From Pseudomonadota bacterium (GTDB lineage Bacteria > Pseudomonadota > Alphaproteobacteria > Rhizobiales > Hyphomicrobiaceae): a DNA stretch of 64,000 bases. How positions within the stretch are numbered: position 1 is the stretch's first letter; every line of letters starts with the position of its first letter. Location: assembly GCA_018242295.1 (NCBI GenBank), contig JAFECE010000011.1:62001-126000 (forward strand), given 5' to 3'. A program made the translations under genes and the position numbers. The notes under the pieces are model-generated. The model saw only the letters and a program-made list of their open reading frames with translations. It ran no database searches and was not told the origin of the DNA. Positions 1 through 8,162 of this stretch are shown here, in pieces.

Positions 1-1
1 C

Positions 2-463
2 GCGAAAACGCTCGAGGCTCGCTATCCGGAACACGCTGACAAGTTCAAGGCCAACGCGGCTGCCCTTGTCGCAGATCTCGACGCTCTCGATAGCCAGCTG
101 ACGGCGGAGCTCAAGGACTCAAGGGGCAAGCCGTTCATCGTCTTTCATGACGCGACACAGTATTTCGAGGGTCACTTCGGACAGAAGGCTGCAGGTTCGA
201 TTACTGTCAGTCCTGACGTGCCGCCGAGCGCCAAGCGGCTGACCGAGGTTCGTCACAAGCTATCGTCGCTCGGCGCCATTTGTGTTTTCGTCGAGCCGAA
301 TTTTCAGCCGAAGCTCGTGGACGCTGTCACCGAAGGAACGAATGCGCGTTCGGGAACGATCGATGCCGAGGGGCAGACGCTTACCCCTGGGCCAGGCCTC
401 TACTTCGATCTGATGCGCGGCGTCGCCCACAGTATTTCGGACTGTCTGAACGGGCAGAGCTGA
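2..463 (+). CDS. znuA: Zinc ABC transporter substrate-binding protein ZnuA, C-terminal part (cut by window start)
   Basis: This is the 3' part of a cluster A-I metal-binding protein that captures zinc in the periplasm for a ZnuABC importer. The frame is open from base 2 to the TGA at 461-463, giving 153 visible residues. The segment FIVFHDATQYFEGHFG matches the conserved F-x-V-F-H-D-A-x-x-Y-F block of ZnuA, whose His helps bind zinc, and is followed by the usual late stretch ending in a Y-F-D-L-M motif. The N-terminal half, signal peptide and any His-rich loop lie outside the window. It is convergent with phoB, 24 bp away. The metal is inferred from family; a manganese protein of the same family is less likely. 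Confidence 0.85.
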   Translation, partial: AKTLEARYPEHADKFKANAAALVADLDALDSQLTAELKDSRGKPFIVFHDATQYFEGHFGQKAAGSITVSPDVPPSAKRLTEVRHKLSSLGAICVFVEPNFQPKLVDAVTEGTNARSGTIDAEGQTLTPGPGLYFDLMRGVAHSISDCLNGQS

Positions 464-487
464 GTCGTTCGATGCCGGCGCGGGCCC

Positions 488-1195
488 TTACTGGGCCTGC
501 GCTTCAGCCTCGCGGCCGTCGAAGACGTATCCGGCACCGCGGACCGTGCGGATCGGATCGCTTTCGTTGCCGCGGATCAGCGATTTTCTGAGGCGGCCGA
601 TATGAACGTCCACCGTCCGCTCGTCGACCTCTGAGGATTGGCCCCAGACGCGATCGAGCAGCTGGCTGCGCGACAGGACGCGGCGCGGGCTTTCCATGAA
701 GACTTCCAGCATCCGGTATTCGGTCGGGCCGAGACGCACTTCGCGCGGGCCGCGTGTCACCTTGTGGGCGCCGCGGTCCATGGTGATCTCGCCGGAGACG
801 AGGATATCGCTCATCCGCTCGGGCGCCGCGCGCCGAAGCAGAGCCTTGATCCTCGCCATCAACTCCTGAACCGAGAAGGGCTTCGTCACGTAATCGTCGG
901 CGCCGGTCGTCAGCCCCCGCACGCGGTCGGTTTCTTCACCGCGCGCAGTCAACAGAATGATGGGCAGGCTTTGCGTCTCGGTGCGATTGCGAAGACGGCG
1001 GCACAACTCGATTCCGGAGATCTTTGGGATCATCCAGTCGAGTATCGCAAGATCGAAACTTTGCTCCGAAAGAAGAAGCTCCGCTTCCTCTCCGTCCGCG
1101 GCTTGCACGACGTCATAGCCTTCGGACTGAAGATTGTATTTCAGAAGTTCTGCGAGTGGAGCTTCGTCTTCGACGACGATGATCTTGGCTGGCAT
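488..1195 (-). CDS. phoB: Phosphate regulon response regulator PhoB
   Basis: OmpR/PhoB-type response regulator of 235 aa. The receiver domain (about 1-120) has the acidic pair in VVEDE, the phosphoacceptor Asp53 in LAILDWMIP, and the switch Lys in DDYVTKPF. The C-terminal winged helix (about 130-230) ends with the typical R-T-V-R-G-x-G-Y-V-F. It is the last gene of the minus-strand phosphate cluster, 34 bp downstream of phoU, an arrangement common in Alphaproteobacteria. When phosphorylated by PhoR it should activate the pst genes and other Pho promoters. The ATG at 1195 has only a weak, distant AAGGA. Confidence 0.95.
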   Translation of the reverse strand: MPAKIIVVEDEAPLAELLKYNLQSEGYDVVQAADGEEAELLLSEQSFDLAILDWMIPKISGIELCRRLRNRTETQSLPIILLTARGEETDRVRGLTTGADDYVTKPFSVQELMARIKALLRRAAPERMSDILVSGEITMDRGAHKVTRGPREVRLGPTEYRMLEVFMESPRRVLSRSQLLDRVWGQSSEVDERTVDVHIGRLRKSLIRGNESDPIRTVRGAGYVFDGREAEAQAQ

Positions 1196-1229
1196 GGCTT
1201 TTCGTCAGTTTTCCTTCACAAGGTCTTCG

Positions 1230-1943
1230 TCATTGGCGCGGCGTGATCAGCGTAGACGACGTCTTGTCGCCCTTCGGCCGATCGTCGGCGATGGGTACGC
1301 CGTGAACGAGATAGTAGACGTTCTCGGCGATGTTCGTGGTGTGATCGCCGATGCGTTCGATGTTCTTCGCGCCGAACAGGAAGTGCGTGCAGATGCCGAT
1401 GTTGCGCGGATCTTCCATCATGTACGTCAGCAGTTCGCGGAACAGGGAATTGTACATCGCGTCGACCTGCTGATCGTCGCGCCAGACCTGCATCGCCTTC
1501 TCGGCATCGAGCGCGGTCAGCGCATCGAGGACGTCGCGGAGCTGGGTCTGTACCATTTCCGTCATGTGGCGCATGCCGGTCATCAGCGGCTTCGGATAGG
1601 GTTCGTTGGCGATCGCGAGAGCGCGCTTGGCGATGTTCTTCGCCAGGTCGCCGATACGTTCGAGATCGGCCGCGATCTTGATCACGGTCATGATGTGACG
1701 GAGATCGTTCGCCAGCGGCTGGCGGCGCGCGATCATGACGATGACCTGTTCCTGCAGCTCACGCTCAAGCTGATCGACCATGACGTCGTCGGACACGGCC
1801 TTTTCGGCGAGTTTCGGATCGCGGCGCTCGAGCGCATCCATGGCCTGCACGAGAAGCTTCTCGGCGTAGCCGCCCATCTGTGCGATGCGGCGATCGAGAA
1901 GTCTCAGCTCGTCTTCATACGATTTCACGGTATGTTCGTTCAT
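1230..1943 (-). CDS. phoU: Phosphate signalling regulator PhoU
   Basis: PhoU of 237 aa, composed of two repeated three-helix bundles. Each carries the acidic metal-binding motif characteristic of the family; DLERIGDLAKNIA in the first half and IERIGDHTTNIAE in the second are clearly visible. PhoU relays the state of the PstSCAB importer to PhoR and restrains phosphate uptake in replete cells. I placed the start at the ATG at 1943, preceded by AGGA, rather than the TTG three codons upstream. It lies between pstB and phoB, as expected for a single phosphate operon. Confidence 0.95.
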   Translation of the reverse strand: MNEHTVKSYEDELRLLDRRIAQMGGYAEKLLVQAMDALERRDPKLAEKAVSDDVMVDQLERELQEQVIVMIARRQPLANDLRHIMTVIKIAADLERIGDLAKNIAKRALAIANEPYPKPLMTGMRHMTEMVQTQLRDVLDALTALDAEKAMQVWRDDQQVDAMYNSLFRELLTYMMEDPRNIGICTHFLFGAKNIERIGDHTTNIAENVYYLVHGVPIADDRPKGDKTSSTLITPRQ

Positions 1944-1986
1944 TGGTCTCAATTCCTGAAATCAGATTTGGGCTTAACGCCACGCA

Positions 1987-2772
1987 TTATCCGAAGCGGC
2001 CAGTGATGTAGTCCTGGGTCCGCTTGTCCGACGGGTTCGTGAAAAGCTTCTGGGTGACCCCGAATTCAACGAGCTCGCCGAGGTACATAAACGCCGTACG
2101 CTGAGAAACGCGGGCGGCCTGCTGCATGTTGTGGGTCACGATTGCGATCGTGAACTCGTTCTTCAGTTCGTCGATCAACTCTTCGACCTTTGCGGTCGAA
2201 ATCGGGTCGAGCGCCGAGCAGGGTTCGTCGAAGAGGATAACTTCAGGACGGATGGCGACGGTGCGTGCGATGCACAGGCGCTGCTGCTGTCCACCGGAAA
2301 GGCTCAGGCCGCTGCTGTGAAGCTTGTCCTTAACTTCCTTCCAGAGGGCGGCCTTCTCGAGAGCGGATTCGACGCGGCCGTCGACTTCGGATTTCGGAAG
2401 ACGCTCGTAAAGGCGGATGCCGAATGCGATGTTTTCGTAAATCGTCATCGGGAACGGCGTCGGCTTCTGGAACACCATGCCGATGCGCGAGCGAAGGAGG
2501 TTCAGATCCGTCATGTCGAGGACGTTCTCGCCGTCGAACATTACCTGGCCTTCGGCCCGTTGGTTCGGATAGAGGTCGTACATACGGTTCAGGACGCGAA
2601 GCAGCGTGGACTTGCCGCAACCGGACGGTCCGATGAATGCCGTCACCTGTCGCTCATAGAGCGGCAACGAGATGTTCTTCAGGGCCAGGGTCGAGCCGTA
2701 GAAGAATTTCAGGTTGCTGACCGTGATCTTTTCGGTAAGCCCCGTATCAACGTCTTTTGACATCAAGTTCAT
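1987..2772 (-). CDS. pstB: Phosphate ABC transporter ATP-binding protein PstB
   Basis: ATPase subunit of the high-affinity phosphate importer, 261 aa. Walker [10 protein letters not shown] is near residues 48-56, the signature LSGGQQQR near 158-165, and Walker B VILFDEP follows. The P-T-P-F-P motif after the Q-loop is typical of PstB. The start is the ATG at 2772, whose ATGA overlaps the pstA stop and which has GAGG upstream; a longer frame reaches 2799 but lacks this support. It is translationally coupled to pstA and followed by phoU. Confidence 0.96.
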   Translation of the reverse strand: MNLMSKDVDTGLTEKITVSNLKFFYGSTLALKNISLPLYERQVTAFIGPSGCGKSTLLRVLNRMYDLYPNQRAEGQVMFDGENVLDMTDLNLLRSRIGMVFQKPTPFPMTIYENIAFGIRLYERLPKSEVDGRVESALEKAALWKEVKDKLHSSGLSLSGGQQQRLCIARTVAIRPEVILFDEPCSALDPISTAKVEELIDELKNEFTIAIVTHNMQQAARVSQRTAFMYLGELVEFGVTQKLFTNPSDKRTQDYITGRFG

Positions 2773-3620
2773 TGCTGCGTCCTCGAAGAGCTTAACCAAC
2801 GTGCGGCGATGCTAAGCGTCAGCACGGCTGCGGTGATGAGTAATGCGCCTGTCCAAGCGAGACGCTGCCAGTCCTCGTAGGGGCTGAGAGCGTACTGGAA
2901 GATCACGACCGGCAAACTGGCCATTGGAGCGTTGAGATTGGTGCTCCAGAACTGGTTGTTCAGCGCGGTGAAAAGTAGTGGTGCGGTTTCTCCGCTGACG
3001 CGGGCGACGGCCAGCAGCACACCTGTGATCATACCAGCGCGAGCCGCTTTGTAGGCAACCTTGCGGATGACGAGCGATTGCGGAAGCCCCAACGCCGAGG
3101 ATGCCTCGCGCAGCTGGTTCGGCACCAGCAGCAGCATGTTTTCGGTGGTACGGACGACTGTCGGGATGACGAGAACGGCGAGTGCCGCGGCGCCGGCGAA
3201 GGCCGAGAAGTGGCCCATCGGACGCACGAGCAGCTCGTAGACGAAGAGGCCGGTGACGATCGACGGTGCGCTCAAGAGAATGTCGTTGATGAAGCGGATC
3301 ACCGACGAGACTTTGCTGTAGCGGCCGTATTCCGCGAGATACGTGCCCGCGAGAATGCCGATAGGCGTGCCGACGATAACGCCGGCGATCGTCATGACGA
3401 GACTACCGGCAATAGCGTTCAGCAGGCCACCGTCGCTGCCTGGCGGCGGGGTCATTTCGGTGAAGACTTTCGGTCCGAAACCGGCAATGCCCTTGTAGAG
3501 CAGCGTCGCCAGGATAACGCCAAGGATGGTCAAACCGAGGGCCGAGGCTGCCCAGCACAGGGCAACCGTGATGGTGCTTCTGAGACGGCGCCGGCGGTAT
3601 TTCGCGATGTCCAAGGCCAT
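2769..3620 (-). CDS. pstA: Phosphate ABC transporter permease PstA
   Basis: Inner-membrane permease of the PstSCAB importer, 283 aa with about six predicted helices. The cytoplasmic coupling loop is visible as E-A-S-x-A-L-G near the middle ([18 protein letters not shown]). It pairs with PstC, begins 2 bp after the pstC stop, and overlaps pstB by 4 bp (ATGA). The short cytoplasmic N-terminus rich in Arg and Lys (KYRRRRLR) is ordinary for the family. Confidence 0.95.
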   Translation of the reverse strand: MALDIAKYRRRRLRSTITVALCWAASALGLTILGVILATLLYKGIAGFGPKVFTEMTPPPGSDGGLLNAIAGSLVMTIAGVIVGTPIGILAGTYLAEYGRYSKVSSVIRFINDILLSAPSIVTGLFVYELLVRPMGHFSAFAGAAALAVLVIPTVVRTTENMLLLVPNQLREASSALGLPQSLVIRKVAYKAARAGMITGVLLAVARVSGETAPLLFTALNNQFWSTNLNAPMASLPVVIFQYALSPYEDWQRLAWTGALLITAAVLTLSIAARWLSSSRTQQ

Positions 3621-3622
3621 GA

Positions 3623-4615
3623 TTATGCTCCCGCCTTTTTCTCGATGCGCATCAACATGAGGCGGGCGAGTGCCAAGACGATAAACGTGATGAAGAAGAG
3701 GATGAGGCCGAGCGCGATCAACGACGATGTGTAGACGTCGCCGACCGCTTCGGTGAATTCGTTGGCGATGGTCGCCGAGATGGTCGTTCCGGGCGCCAGG
3801 ATGGACCCGGAGATTCGATGGGCGTTACCGATAACGAAGGTGACCGCCATCGTCTCGCCGAGCGCGCGGCCAAGGCCGAGCATGACGCCGCCGATGATGC
3901 CGACGCGGGTGTAAGGAATGACGACGTTGCGCACGACTTCGCGCGTCGTCCAACCCATGCCGTAAGCGGCTTCCTTCAAGACCGGCGGAACCGTTTCAAA
4001 GACGTCGCGGCAGACGGCGGTTATGAACGGGAGCACCATCATCGCCAGGATCAAGGCCGACGTCAGGATGCCGATGCCGTAGGGCGGGCCGGCGAAAAGC
4101 TGATTGAGGACCGGAACGTTCTTGAACGCCGCGATCAGTTCGGGCTGGACATAGCGCTGGATTACGGGTGCGAAGAAGAACAAGCCCCAGATGCCGTAGA
4201 TGATGCTTGGTACGCCAGCCAGCAGTTCGATCGCGATGCCGATCGGACGGCGAAGCCCCATCGGGCAGAGCTCGGTCAGGAACACGGCGATGCCGATACT
4301 GATGGGCACGGCGACGAGCATTGCGATGAGAGAGGTGACGATCGTTCCGTAGATGGGCGCCAGGGCGCCAAACTGCTCGGTAACGGGGTTCCAGACCTCG
4401 GTCGTGAGGAACCTGAAGCCGAATGTCGCGAATGCGAGGTAACCGCCGACAACGAGAGAGGCGAAGATCGCACCAAGAAGAATGAGGACGAAATACGCGG
4501 ACGAAACGGTCAGGCCGCGGAAGAACACGTCAGTCGTGCGAAGACCTTCAAGAACTTTGCGCCGGGCTGCCGCCGCAGCCGTCGCCTGAGAGTTAGCGTC
4601 CGCAAGGAAGGCCAA
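3623..4615 (-). CDS. pstC: Phosphate ABC transporter permease PstC
   Basis: Second permease of the phosphate importer, 330 aa. It has an N-terminal cytoplasmic segment rich in Ala, then a membrane domain with the coupling motif [19 protein letters not shown] and the later segment [18 protein letters not shown] that identifies PstC. The start is read as TTG at 4615, preceded by GGAG at a good spacing. It follows pstS after an 85 bp gap that holds a strong hairpin, so its transcription is probably lower than that of pstS. Confidence 0.94.
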   Translation of the reverse strand: MAFLADANSQATAAAAARRKVLEGLRTTDVFFRGLTVSSAYFVLILLGAIFASLVVGGYLAFATFGFRFLTTEVWNPVTEQFGALAPIYGTIVTSLIAMLVAVPISIGIAVFLTELCPMGLRRPIGIAIELLAGVPSIIYGIWGLFFFAPVIQRYVQPELIAAFKNVPVLNQLFAGPPYGIGILTSALILAMMVLPFITAVCRDVFETVPPVLKEAAYGMGWTTREVVRNVVIPYTRVGIIGGVMLGLGRALGETMAVTFVIGNAHRISGSILAPGTTISATIANEFTEAVGDVYTSSLIALGLILFFITFIVLALARLMLMRIEKKAGA

Positions 4616-4660
4616 GATATCGCTCCAGACTAAAGAAATGTCGCCGCTTTATAAACAAAT

Positions 4661-4689
4661 CGGGAAGCGCCCGCCTGGGGCGCTTCCCG
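4661..4689 (-). terminator. Hairpin between pstS and pstC (partial terminator or mRNA-stabilising stem)
   Basis: A perfect stem pairs 4661-4672 with 4678-4689, with a very short loop. On the minus strand it is followed by ATTTGTTTA. It sits 12 bp after the pstS stop and before the pstC start. Such a stem could let most transcripts end after pstS, giving excess binding protein over membrane subunits, as is common in binding-protein operons. Only the hairpin is seen directly; its effect is inferred. Confidence 0.7.
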
Positions 4690-4700
4690 TAGTCCAGTGA

Positions 4701-5744
4701 TTAGTTCGAGAAAACCGGCTTGTTGTCTTCACCGACAACGTCAGCCCAGCTCTTCTTGACCAGAGCGACGACGCTGTCCGGCAGGGGCACGTAGTCAAGC
4801 TCTTCTGCAGCCTTGCTGCCGTGGGCGTAGGCCCAGTCGAAGAACTTCAGCGCTTCCTTCACGGCAGCTGCATCCGTCGGCTTCTTGTGGATGAGGATGA
4901 ACGTCGGGTTGGTGATCGGCCAAGATTCTGCGCCGGGCTCGTCCGTGAGGATCACGCCCATGCCAGGAGCCTTAGCCCAGTCGGCGTTGGCGGCAGCAGC
5001 CTGGAAGGCCGTAACGACCGGAGCAACGGTCTTGCCGTCCTTGTTGATCAGCTTGGTGTAGGAGAGCTTGTTTTGCTTGGCGTAGGCGTATTCGACGTAG
5101 CCGATCGCGCCCTTCGTCTGCATCACGTTGTTGGCGACGCCTTCGTTGCCCTTGGCGCCGAGGCCGACGGGGAACTGAACCGACGTGTTCGAGCCGATCT
5201 TCGTCTTGAAGTCAGCGCTGACCTTCGAGAGATAGTTCGTCCAGACGAACGTCGTGCCCGAACCGTCCGAACGGAAAACGGCTGCGATGGCGTCGGAAGG
5301 AAGCTTCACGCCCGGGTTCAGCTTCTGGATTGCCGGGTCGTTCCAGGCAGTGATTTCGCCGAGGTAGATCTTTGCAAGCGTCGGGCCGTCGAATACGAGT
5401 TCGCCGGGCTTCACGCCTTCGAGGTTCACAACCGGGACGATGCCGCCCATGACGGTCGGGAACTGTACGAGGCCGTTCTTATCGAGTTCTTCGCCGGCGA
5501 GCGGCTTGTCGGTCGCACCGAAAGTAACGGTGTTGGCTTCGATCTGCTTGATACCGCCACCCGAACCGATCGACTGATAGTTGAGGCCGACGTTGGTCTC
5601 TTTCTTGTAGGTGTCAGCCCACTTCGCATAGATCGGATATGGGAATGTAGCGCCTGCGCCGGAAATATCCGCCGCCTTGACGGGAGCAGACACGGCGGCA
5701 GTCGCCGCAAGTGCTGCAAACAACGCCATAATAGACTGTTTCAC
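4701..5744 (-). CDS. pstS: Phosphate ABC transporter substrate-binding protein PstS
   Basis: Periplasmic phosphate-binding protein, 347 aa. It has a signal peptide of about 24 residues ending ...APVKA, then [18 protein letters not shown], which opens the PstS fold. Later [10 protein letters not shown] contributes the phosphate-binding loop. I chose the GTG at 5744 because AAGGAG lies 8 bp upstream and the signal peptide begins there; the frame extends upstream to 5807 without a Shine-Dalgarno. It heads the pstSCAB-phoU-phoB block. A candidate Pho box lies about 90 bp upstream. Confidence 0.95.
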   Translation of the reverse strand: MKQSIMALFAALAATAAVSAPVKAADISGAGATFPYPIYAKWADTYKKETNVGLNYQSIGSGGGIKQIEANTVTFGATDKPLAGEELDKNGLVQFPTVMGGIVPVVNLEGVKPGELVFDGPTLAKIYLGEITAWNDPAIQKLNPGVKLPSDAIAAVFRSDGSGTTFVWTNYLSKVSADFKTKIGSNTSVQFPVGLGAKGNEGVANNVMQTKGAIGYVEYAYAKQNKLSYTKLINKDGKTVAPVVTAFQAAAANADWAKAPGMGVILTDEPGAESWPITNPTFILIHKKPTDAAAVKEALKFFDWAYAHGSKAAEELDYVPLPDSVVALVKKSWADVVGEDNKPVFSN

Positions 5745-5833
5745 TGTGGTCTCCTTGTTGAACGGGGGGGGCTTGAGGCCTCGCCACTCCATGCCGGCCA
5801 TTGGCACCGGTCCGGACTCTCTAGTTCAGTTAA

Positions 5834-5851
5834 GTCACGGCCATGTGAAAC
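5834..5851 (-). promoter_or_regulatory. Candidate Pho box upstream of pstS
   Basis: Read on the minus strand, two 7-bp units GTTTCAC and CCGTGAC are separated by four bases, the 11-bp period of the PhoB consensus CTGTCAT-N4-CTGTCAT. Each unit matches 5 of 7 positions if C is allowed at the last base. The site is 90 bp upstream of the pstS GTG, a normal position for an activator site. The match is imperfect, so confidence is modest. Confidence 0.4.
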
Positions 5852-6088
5852 GTTAACGCTTTGTTATCGAATGCTTTTTGTCTAGGCGTTCACGCTTCTT
5901 GCAACGGCAGTGTCGGGTTTCGTCAAACAGTTCCAGCAATGATGCTCGTCATGATCATTAGCGCCGGAGCGTTCGCGGCCTTCCCCAAGGCGCGCGGCGC
6001 GACGAACTCTGACATTCTGAAAGTGAAAGCCGCATTTGCGGCGGGCCTTCAAAAAACTGTCGTCCAATCGCGAGCCCACTTCTAGCGA

Positions 6089-6111
6089 TGTGACACAATA
6101 GATTTGTGACA
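6089..6111. promoter_or_regulatory. Direct repeat TGTGACA with 16 bp period, upstream of pstS
   Basis: TGTGACA occurs at 6089-6095 and again at 6105-6111; on the minus strand each reads TGTCACA, which resembles a PhoB half-site. The spacing (16 bp between starts) is not the 11 bp of a canonical Pho box. It lies about 345 bp upstream of pstS and about 27 bp beyond the phoR stop. It may be a distal binding site or chance. Confidence 0.25.
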
Positions 6112-6137
6112 GTGCAATGCTTTGTTTTATAATAATT

Positions 6138-7403
6138 TTATTTGTATGCTGGTAGAGCGACATCGAAGGTCGTTCCCTTGCCAACCACCGATTGTACGGA
6201 AAGTTCGCCCTCGTGGCGGCTGAGGACGTGTTTGACGATGGCGAGGCCGAGACCAGTTCCGCCAACACGGCGGGAATGTTCGGCGCTGACTCGGTAAAAG
6301 CGTTCGGTAAGGCGGGGTAAATGCTCGGGGGCGATCCCTGGTCCGTCGTCGGAAATTGAGATGAAGGCGCGGGCGCCGACGCTTTCTGCTCGAACGCTAG
6401 ATTTCTTTTTCAACAAGATTTTTACCGCACCGCCGTCGCGGCCGTACTTGACGGCGTTTTCGACGAGGTTGTGGAAGACTTGAAAGAGTTCGTCGCGGTC
6501 GCCCATCGCCACGAGTTCGCCGCCCGTGGATTCAACATCGATCGAGATACGCCGCTCTTCAGCGAACGGCGCCAAGGACCGGAGCACATCCTCGATCAAA
6601 TCGTTCAGATCGACGCGGCCCGTTGGCTTCAGGTTGGCCTTCTCTTCGACGCGGCTGAGCAAAAGCAAATCGTCGATCAATCGTGTCATGCGTTCGGCTT
6701 GATCGGCCATGATCGCGAGAAAGCGTTCGCGCGCGGCTTCATCATTTCGCGCGGGGCCCTGCAGCGTTTCGATAAAGCCTCGCACGGATGCGAGCGGCGT
6801 GCGCAATTCGTGACTGGCGTTGGCGATGAAGTCTGCGCGCATTTCGAGCAGGCGGTGCTGTTCCGACTCATCGTGGATCGTGATCAATGCGGCCAAGGGT
6901 TGATGCTGCTTGTCGCCGCCCAGCGGCGTCACGGTCGCGATGAGACGTTGGACCATGCCGCCGCGCGGGACGAGGCGTGCCGTTTGCTTCGCGCCCTTTT
7001 CGAAGGCCGATGAAACGGCCGCGATAAGTTCGGGGTCACGATTTACGTGCTCGAGCGGCGCACCTTGCCGCAAGCGATCGAAGAGGCTCAACGCGGCTTC
7101 GTTGTAATTCAGAATGACCGATGCCGGATCGAGGATAATGGCGGGATTGGGCATTGCCGCCGCAAGATCCATCCACGTGAGCATCTTGTCGGAATTGGAG
7201 ATCAAACCAGCCATTTCATTCGCTTTTTGATCGAGTGCGGGGTACCGCCAGGCCAACAGGGCGGACGCTCCTGATGCCAAACCACAGACAAAGAAAAGGA
7301 TGCTGCGTAACGGTTCGCCAACCCATATCCATGTAGGAATGAGTGCAAGAAGCCCACATGCGGCTAGCGCCGCGAAACGCAAACGGAAGTTCTCACGGGT
7401 CAT
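6138..7403 (-). CDS. phoR: Phosphate regulon sensor histidine kinase PhoR
   Basis: Membrane histidine kinase of 421 aa that phosphorylates PhoB. Two hydrophobic segments (about 10-27 and 33-50) with almost no periplasmic loop are typical of PhoR, which senses through Pst/PhoU. A PAS-like region (about 75-180) is followed by the H-box FIANASHELRTP with His198, then N-box HNLVENAVKYG, D-G-P-G-I and G-T-G-L-G-L-A-I-V. The ATG at 7403 is preferred to a TTG at 7448. It lies 48 bp downstream of an Rrf2-type gene on the same strand, so the two may share a transcript. Confidence 0.93.
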   Translation of the reverse strand: MTRENFRLRFAALAACGLLALIPTWIWVGEPLRSILFFVCGLASGASALLAWRYPALDQKANEMAGLISNSDKMLTWMDLAAAMPNPAIILDPASVILNYNEAALSLFDRLRQGAPLEHVNRDPELIAAVSSAFEKGAKQTARLVPRGGMVQRLIATVTPLGGDKQHQPLAALITIHDESEQHRLLEMRADFIANASHELRTPLASVRGFIETLQGPARNDEAARERFLAIMADQAERMTRLIDDLLLLSRVEEKANLKPTGRVDLNDLIEDVLRSLAPFAEERRISIDVESTGGELVAMGDRDELFQVFHNLVENAVKYGRDGGAVKILLKKKSSVRAESVGARAFISISDDGPGIAPEHLPRLTERFYRVSAEHSRRVGGTGLGLAIVKHVLSRHEGELSVQSVVGKGTTFDVALPAYK

Positions 7404-7451
7404 ATCCCGTTGATGTATCTGCGAAGAGCGAGATAAGCCAGCCAGCAAGGG

Positions 7452-7946
7452 TCAACTTCGCCGCGAACTACGTGCCGCCGGCTTTTTGCGCCGGACCTTA
7501 CTGTTGTGATTGTCTTCGCCGGGCTCTTCGGTCTCGCTCAGGCCCATCGGCGAGCGCACCGCGAGTTCGGCAAGCGTATGCTGATCAAGCACGGTGATGA
7601 ACGCCGCCAGGGCGTCATCGAACATGGCGTTAATATTGCCGGGGTCCGTATCGTTCGATGTCGGATCGGTTCCGCCCTCGACTTTTACTCGCGTCACTTC
7701 TATCGCGCGGACAACATCGCCGATCTTGATGGAGGTGGCGGGGGCAGCCAGGCGCACGCCGCCGTTCGGTCCCCTTACGGCCGAGAGGAAGCCTGCATGC
7801 GAGAGGATGTGCACAATTTTAAATACGTTCTGCTTGGTCACGCCTAGCCGGTCGGAGATGTCGGCAACCTTTACGAGTTGATCTCCGGCCAGCGCGCAGT
7901 CAATCAGAATGCGGATGGCGTGGCCCGTCTGCTTCGTCAAGCGCAT
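7452..7946 (-). CDS. Rrf2 family transcriptional regulator lacking the Fe-S cysteines
   Basis: Regulator of 164 aa with the Rrf2 winged helix: MRLTKQTGHAIRILIDCAL opens like NsrR/IscR, the recognition region is VTKQNVFKIVHILSHAG, and the wing is RGPNGGVRLA. The dimerisation helix FITVLDQHTLAELAV resembles NsrR, but the preceding loop that should hold three cluster cysteines reads EGGTDPTSNDTDPGN; the only Cys is residue 17. It therefore probably does not bind a conventional cluster. The C-terminus is basic. It diverges from the imelysin operon and precedes phoR, so control of iron uptake, itself, or phoR is inferred. Confidence 0.85.
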   Translation of the reverse strand: MRLTKQTGHAIRILIDCALAGDQLVKVADISDRLGVTKQNVFKIVHILSHAGFLSAVRGPNGGVRLAAPATSIKIGDVVRAIEVTRVKVEGGTDPTSNDTDPGNINAMFDDALAAFITVLDQHTLAELAVRSPMGLSETEEPGEDNHNSKVRRKKPAARSSRRS

Positions 7947-8078
7947 CTGTATTTACCCGGTGCCGCGCGGCCGCGGCTCAAAAAATCCTGAGACTTGCTT
8001 GTTTCACAAATCTTATCGGCGTGGCAAGTGGCCGGACGGCTCCGAGTTCACTTGACAGACGGCCGGCCCGGCATTCTA

Positions 8079-8091
8079 TACCATAGCGGTA
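8079..8091. promoter_or_regulatory. Inverted repeat TACC-N5-GGTA, candidate operator of the imelysin operon
   Basis: The 13 bp element is a perfect TACC/GGTA inverted repeat around five bases. It lies 71 bp before the imelysin ATG and just after a TTGACA at 8052-8057, so a bound regulator would cover the likely -10 region. The octamer GGTAAATA running out of its right arm (8088-8095) recurs on the opposite strand at 7950-7957, just before the start of the divergent Rrf2 gene. Control by that Rrf2 protein is inference. Confidence 0.35.
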
Positions 8092-8162
8092 AATAATTGG
8101 GGTCCGAGGATCCCCTGTGCTCATTTGGTGCCGCCTGGATATAGCCCGTTACGGAGACTGAG

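Larger units (their letters stand above)
5745..6137. other. 393 bp intergenic region between phoR and pstS
   Basis: This gap separates the phoR stop from the pstS start and should hold the pst promoter, with two candidate PhoB-related sites (entered separately). The half next to phoR, about 6110-6140, is AT-rich. Short frames cross it on both strands, including one on plus at 5861-6085, but none has a convincing ribosome-binding site or recognisable protein. Confidence 0.6.

Noticed and set aside
478-502. Hairpin overlapping the phoB stop codon as a bidirectional terminator
   Set aside because: The stem has a mismatch, includes the stop codon, and no T-run follows on either strand.
5861-6268. 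Short frames on both strands in the phoR-pstS gap, including one with a hydrophobic start near 5939 on plus
   Set aside because: No Shine-Dalgarno, no recognisable protein, and the minus frame runs into phoR in another frame. The region is better explained as promoter DNA.
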